Positions 12,673 through 13,205 of a DNA stretch of 13,205 nucleotides are shown here, one piece after another. The notes below the pieces were generated by a model. It was not told where the DNA came from and did no database searches. It saw nothing but the letters and a program-made list of their open reading frames with translations. The DNA comes from Aquirhabdus sp. (GTDB lineage: Bacteria; Pseudomonadota; Gammaproteobacteria; Pseudomonadales; Moraxellaceae): NCBI GenBank assembly GCA_030151145.1, contig JASLEL010000326.1:1-13205 (forward strand). The letters are read 5' to 3'. Position numbers and translations under genes: made by a program. The stretch's first letter is position 1, and every line of letters starts with the position of its first letter.

Positions 12673-13205
12673 TCAGCCTTTAAGATCCAGCACGAGCTGA
12701 CGGGTCGGCTCGGTCTGATTCATGGTGTAGAAATGCAGAGAAGGTGCACCACCAGCAATCAGGCGCTGACACAGCTTGAGCACGACTTCATGACCGAAGG
12801 CGCGGATGCTCTCACTGTCGTCGCCATAAGAGGCCAGCTGCTTGCGAATCCAGCGTGGAATATCGGCACCGGACGAATCAGCAAAGCGGATCAAGTTGCT
12901 GGCATTGGTGATCGGCATGATGCCGGGCACGATGGGCGTATGAATGCCACGCTTGGTCAATGCATCGACAAAGTAAAAATAACTGTCGGCATTAAAGAAG
13001 AACTGCGTGATACCCGAGTCGGCACCGGCCTGGACTTTTTCCACGAAATGATCAATGTCACGATCAAAAGACTCTGCTTGCGGATGCATCTCAGGATAAG
13101 CGGCGACTTCGATATGGAAATGATCACCGGTTGATTCACGAATGAACTGCACCAGATCGCGGGCATAGGGCAACTCGCCCAAACCCACCTGACCCGAAGG
13201 CAGGT
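12673..13205 (-). CDS. metF: 5,10-methylenetetrahydrofolate reductase, 5' end beyond window
   Basis: The frame is open to the right edge, and the GTG at 13188 is an internal Val codon. About 177 C-terminal residues are visible of a family of about 275-300. MetF is a cytosolic FAD enzyme that reduces methylenetetrahydrofolate to methyltetrahydrofolate, the methyl donor for methionine synthesis. The visible order YARDLV, IEVAAYPEMHPQAESF, KVQAGADSGITQFFFNADSY, VPGIMPITN, IPRWI and LHFYTMNQ matches the second half of the TIM barrel in E. coli MetF. Included are the AAYPE..HP segment and the AGA...TQFFF strand, which line the folate and flavin site. Promoter and any MetJ or MetR sites would lie outside the window. 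It ends 100 bases before the paiB-like start. Confidence 0.95.
   Translation of the reverse strand, partial: LPSGQVGLGELPYARDLVQFIRESTGDHFHIEVAAYPEMHPQAESFDRDIDHFVEKVQAGADSGITQFFFNADSYFYFVDALTKRGIHTPIVPGIMPITNASNLIRFADSSGADIPRWIRKQLASYGDDSESIRAFGHEVVLKLCQRLIAGGAPSLHFYTMNQTEPTRQLVLDLKG

Overview
The window looks like ordinary chromosomal DNA of a gammaproteobacterium with roughly balanced base composition. A two-domain MaeB, a Ni-type GloA, AmpG, MetF, and RsmE overlapped with BioA all fit this class. A relative of Acinetobacter (Moraxellaceae) is my guess from the gene combination, not something the sequence proves. I see no transposase, integrase, phage gene, tRNA, rRNA or CRISPR array.

Layout. 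Bases 1-845 (+) are the 3' part of an ampG-type muropeptide permease. It converges on a TetR-family repressor gene (875-1492, -). That gene is divergent from a tautomerase-superfamily gene (1619-2041, +), which is followed by gloA, glyoxalase I (2263-2646, +). A strong bidirectional terminator (2685-2715) separates this block from the rest, which is all on the minus strand. In transcription order the rest is: metF (partial, at the right edge), a PaiB-like FMN-binding protein, a class A FAD monooxygenase, bioA, rsmE, a membrane PAS-PAS-GGDEF-EAL protein, and maeB.

How the genes relate. TetR, tautomerase and glyoxalase look like a small electrophile/aldehyde-response block. The regulator has one cysteine, in a GGCL motif that can be aligned with the redox cysteine of E. 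coli NemR, whose operon also carries gloA. The tetR/tautomerase intergenic region holds two face-to-face promoters that share one dyad. bioA and rsmE overlap by an ATGA and are probably translationally coupled. The remaining minus-strand genes have gaps of 58 to 361 bases and mostly show their own promoter candidates, so they are probably separate units.

Most notable points: (1) a hybrid c-di-GMP protein with an intact EAL domain but a GGDEF domain that has lost a metal-binding Asp; (2) an 11-bp hairpin that would bury the paiB-like start codon; (3) three 15-bp tandem repeats over the monooxygenase stop codon, each re-supplying an in-frame stop; (4) the divergent tetR/tautomerase operator and a related motif near gloA; (5) a long dyad-rich leader upstream of maeB. 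I found no clearly new multi-gene system.
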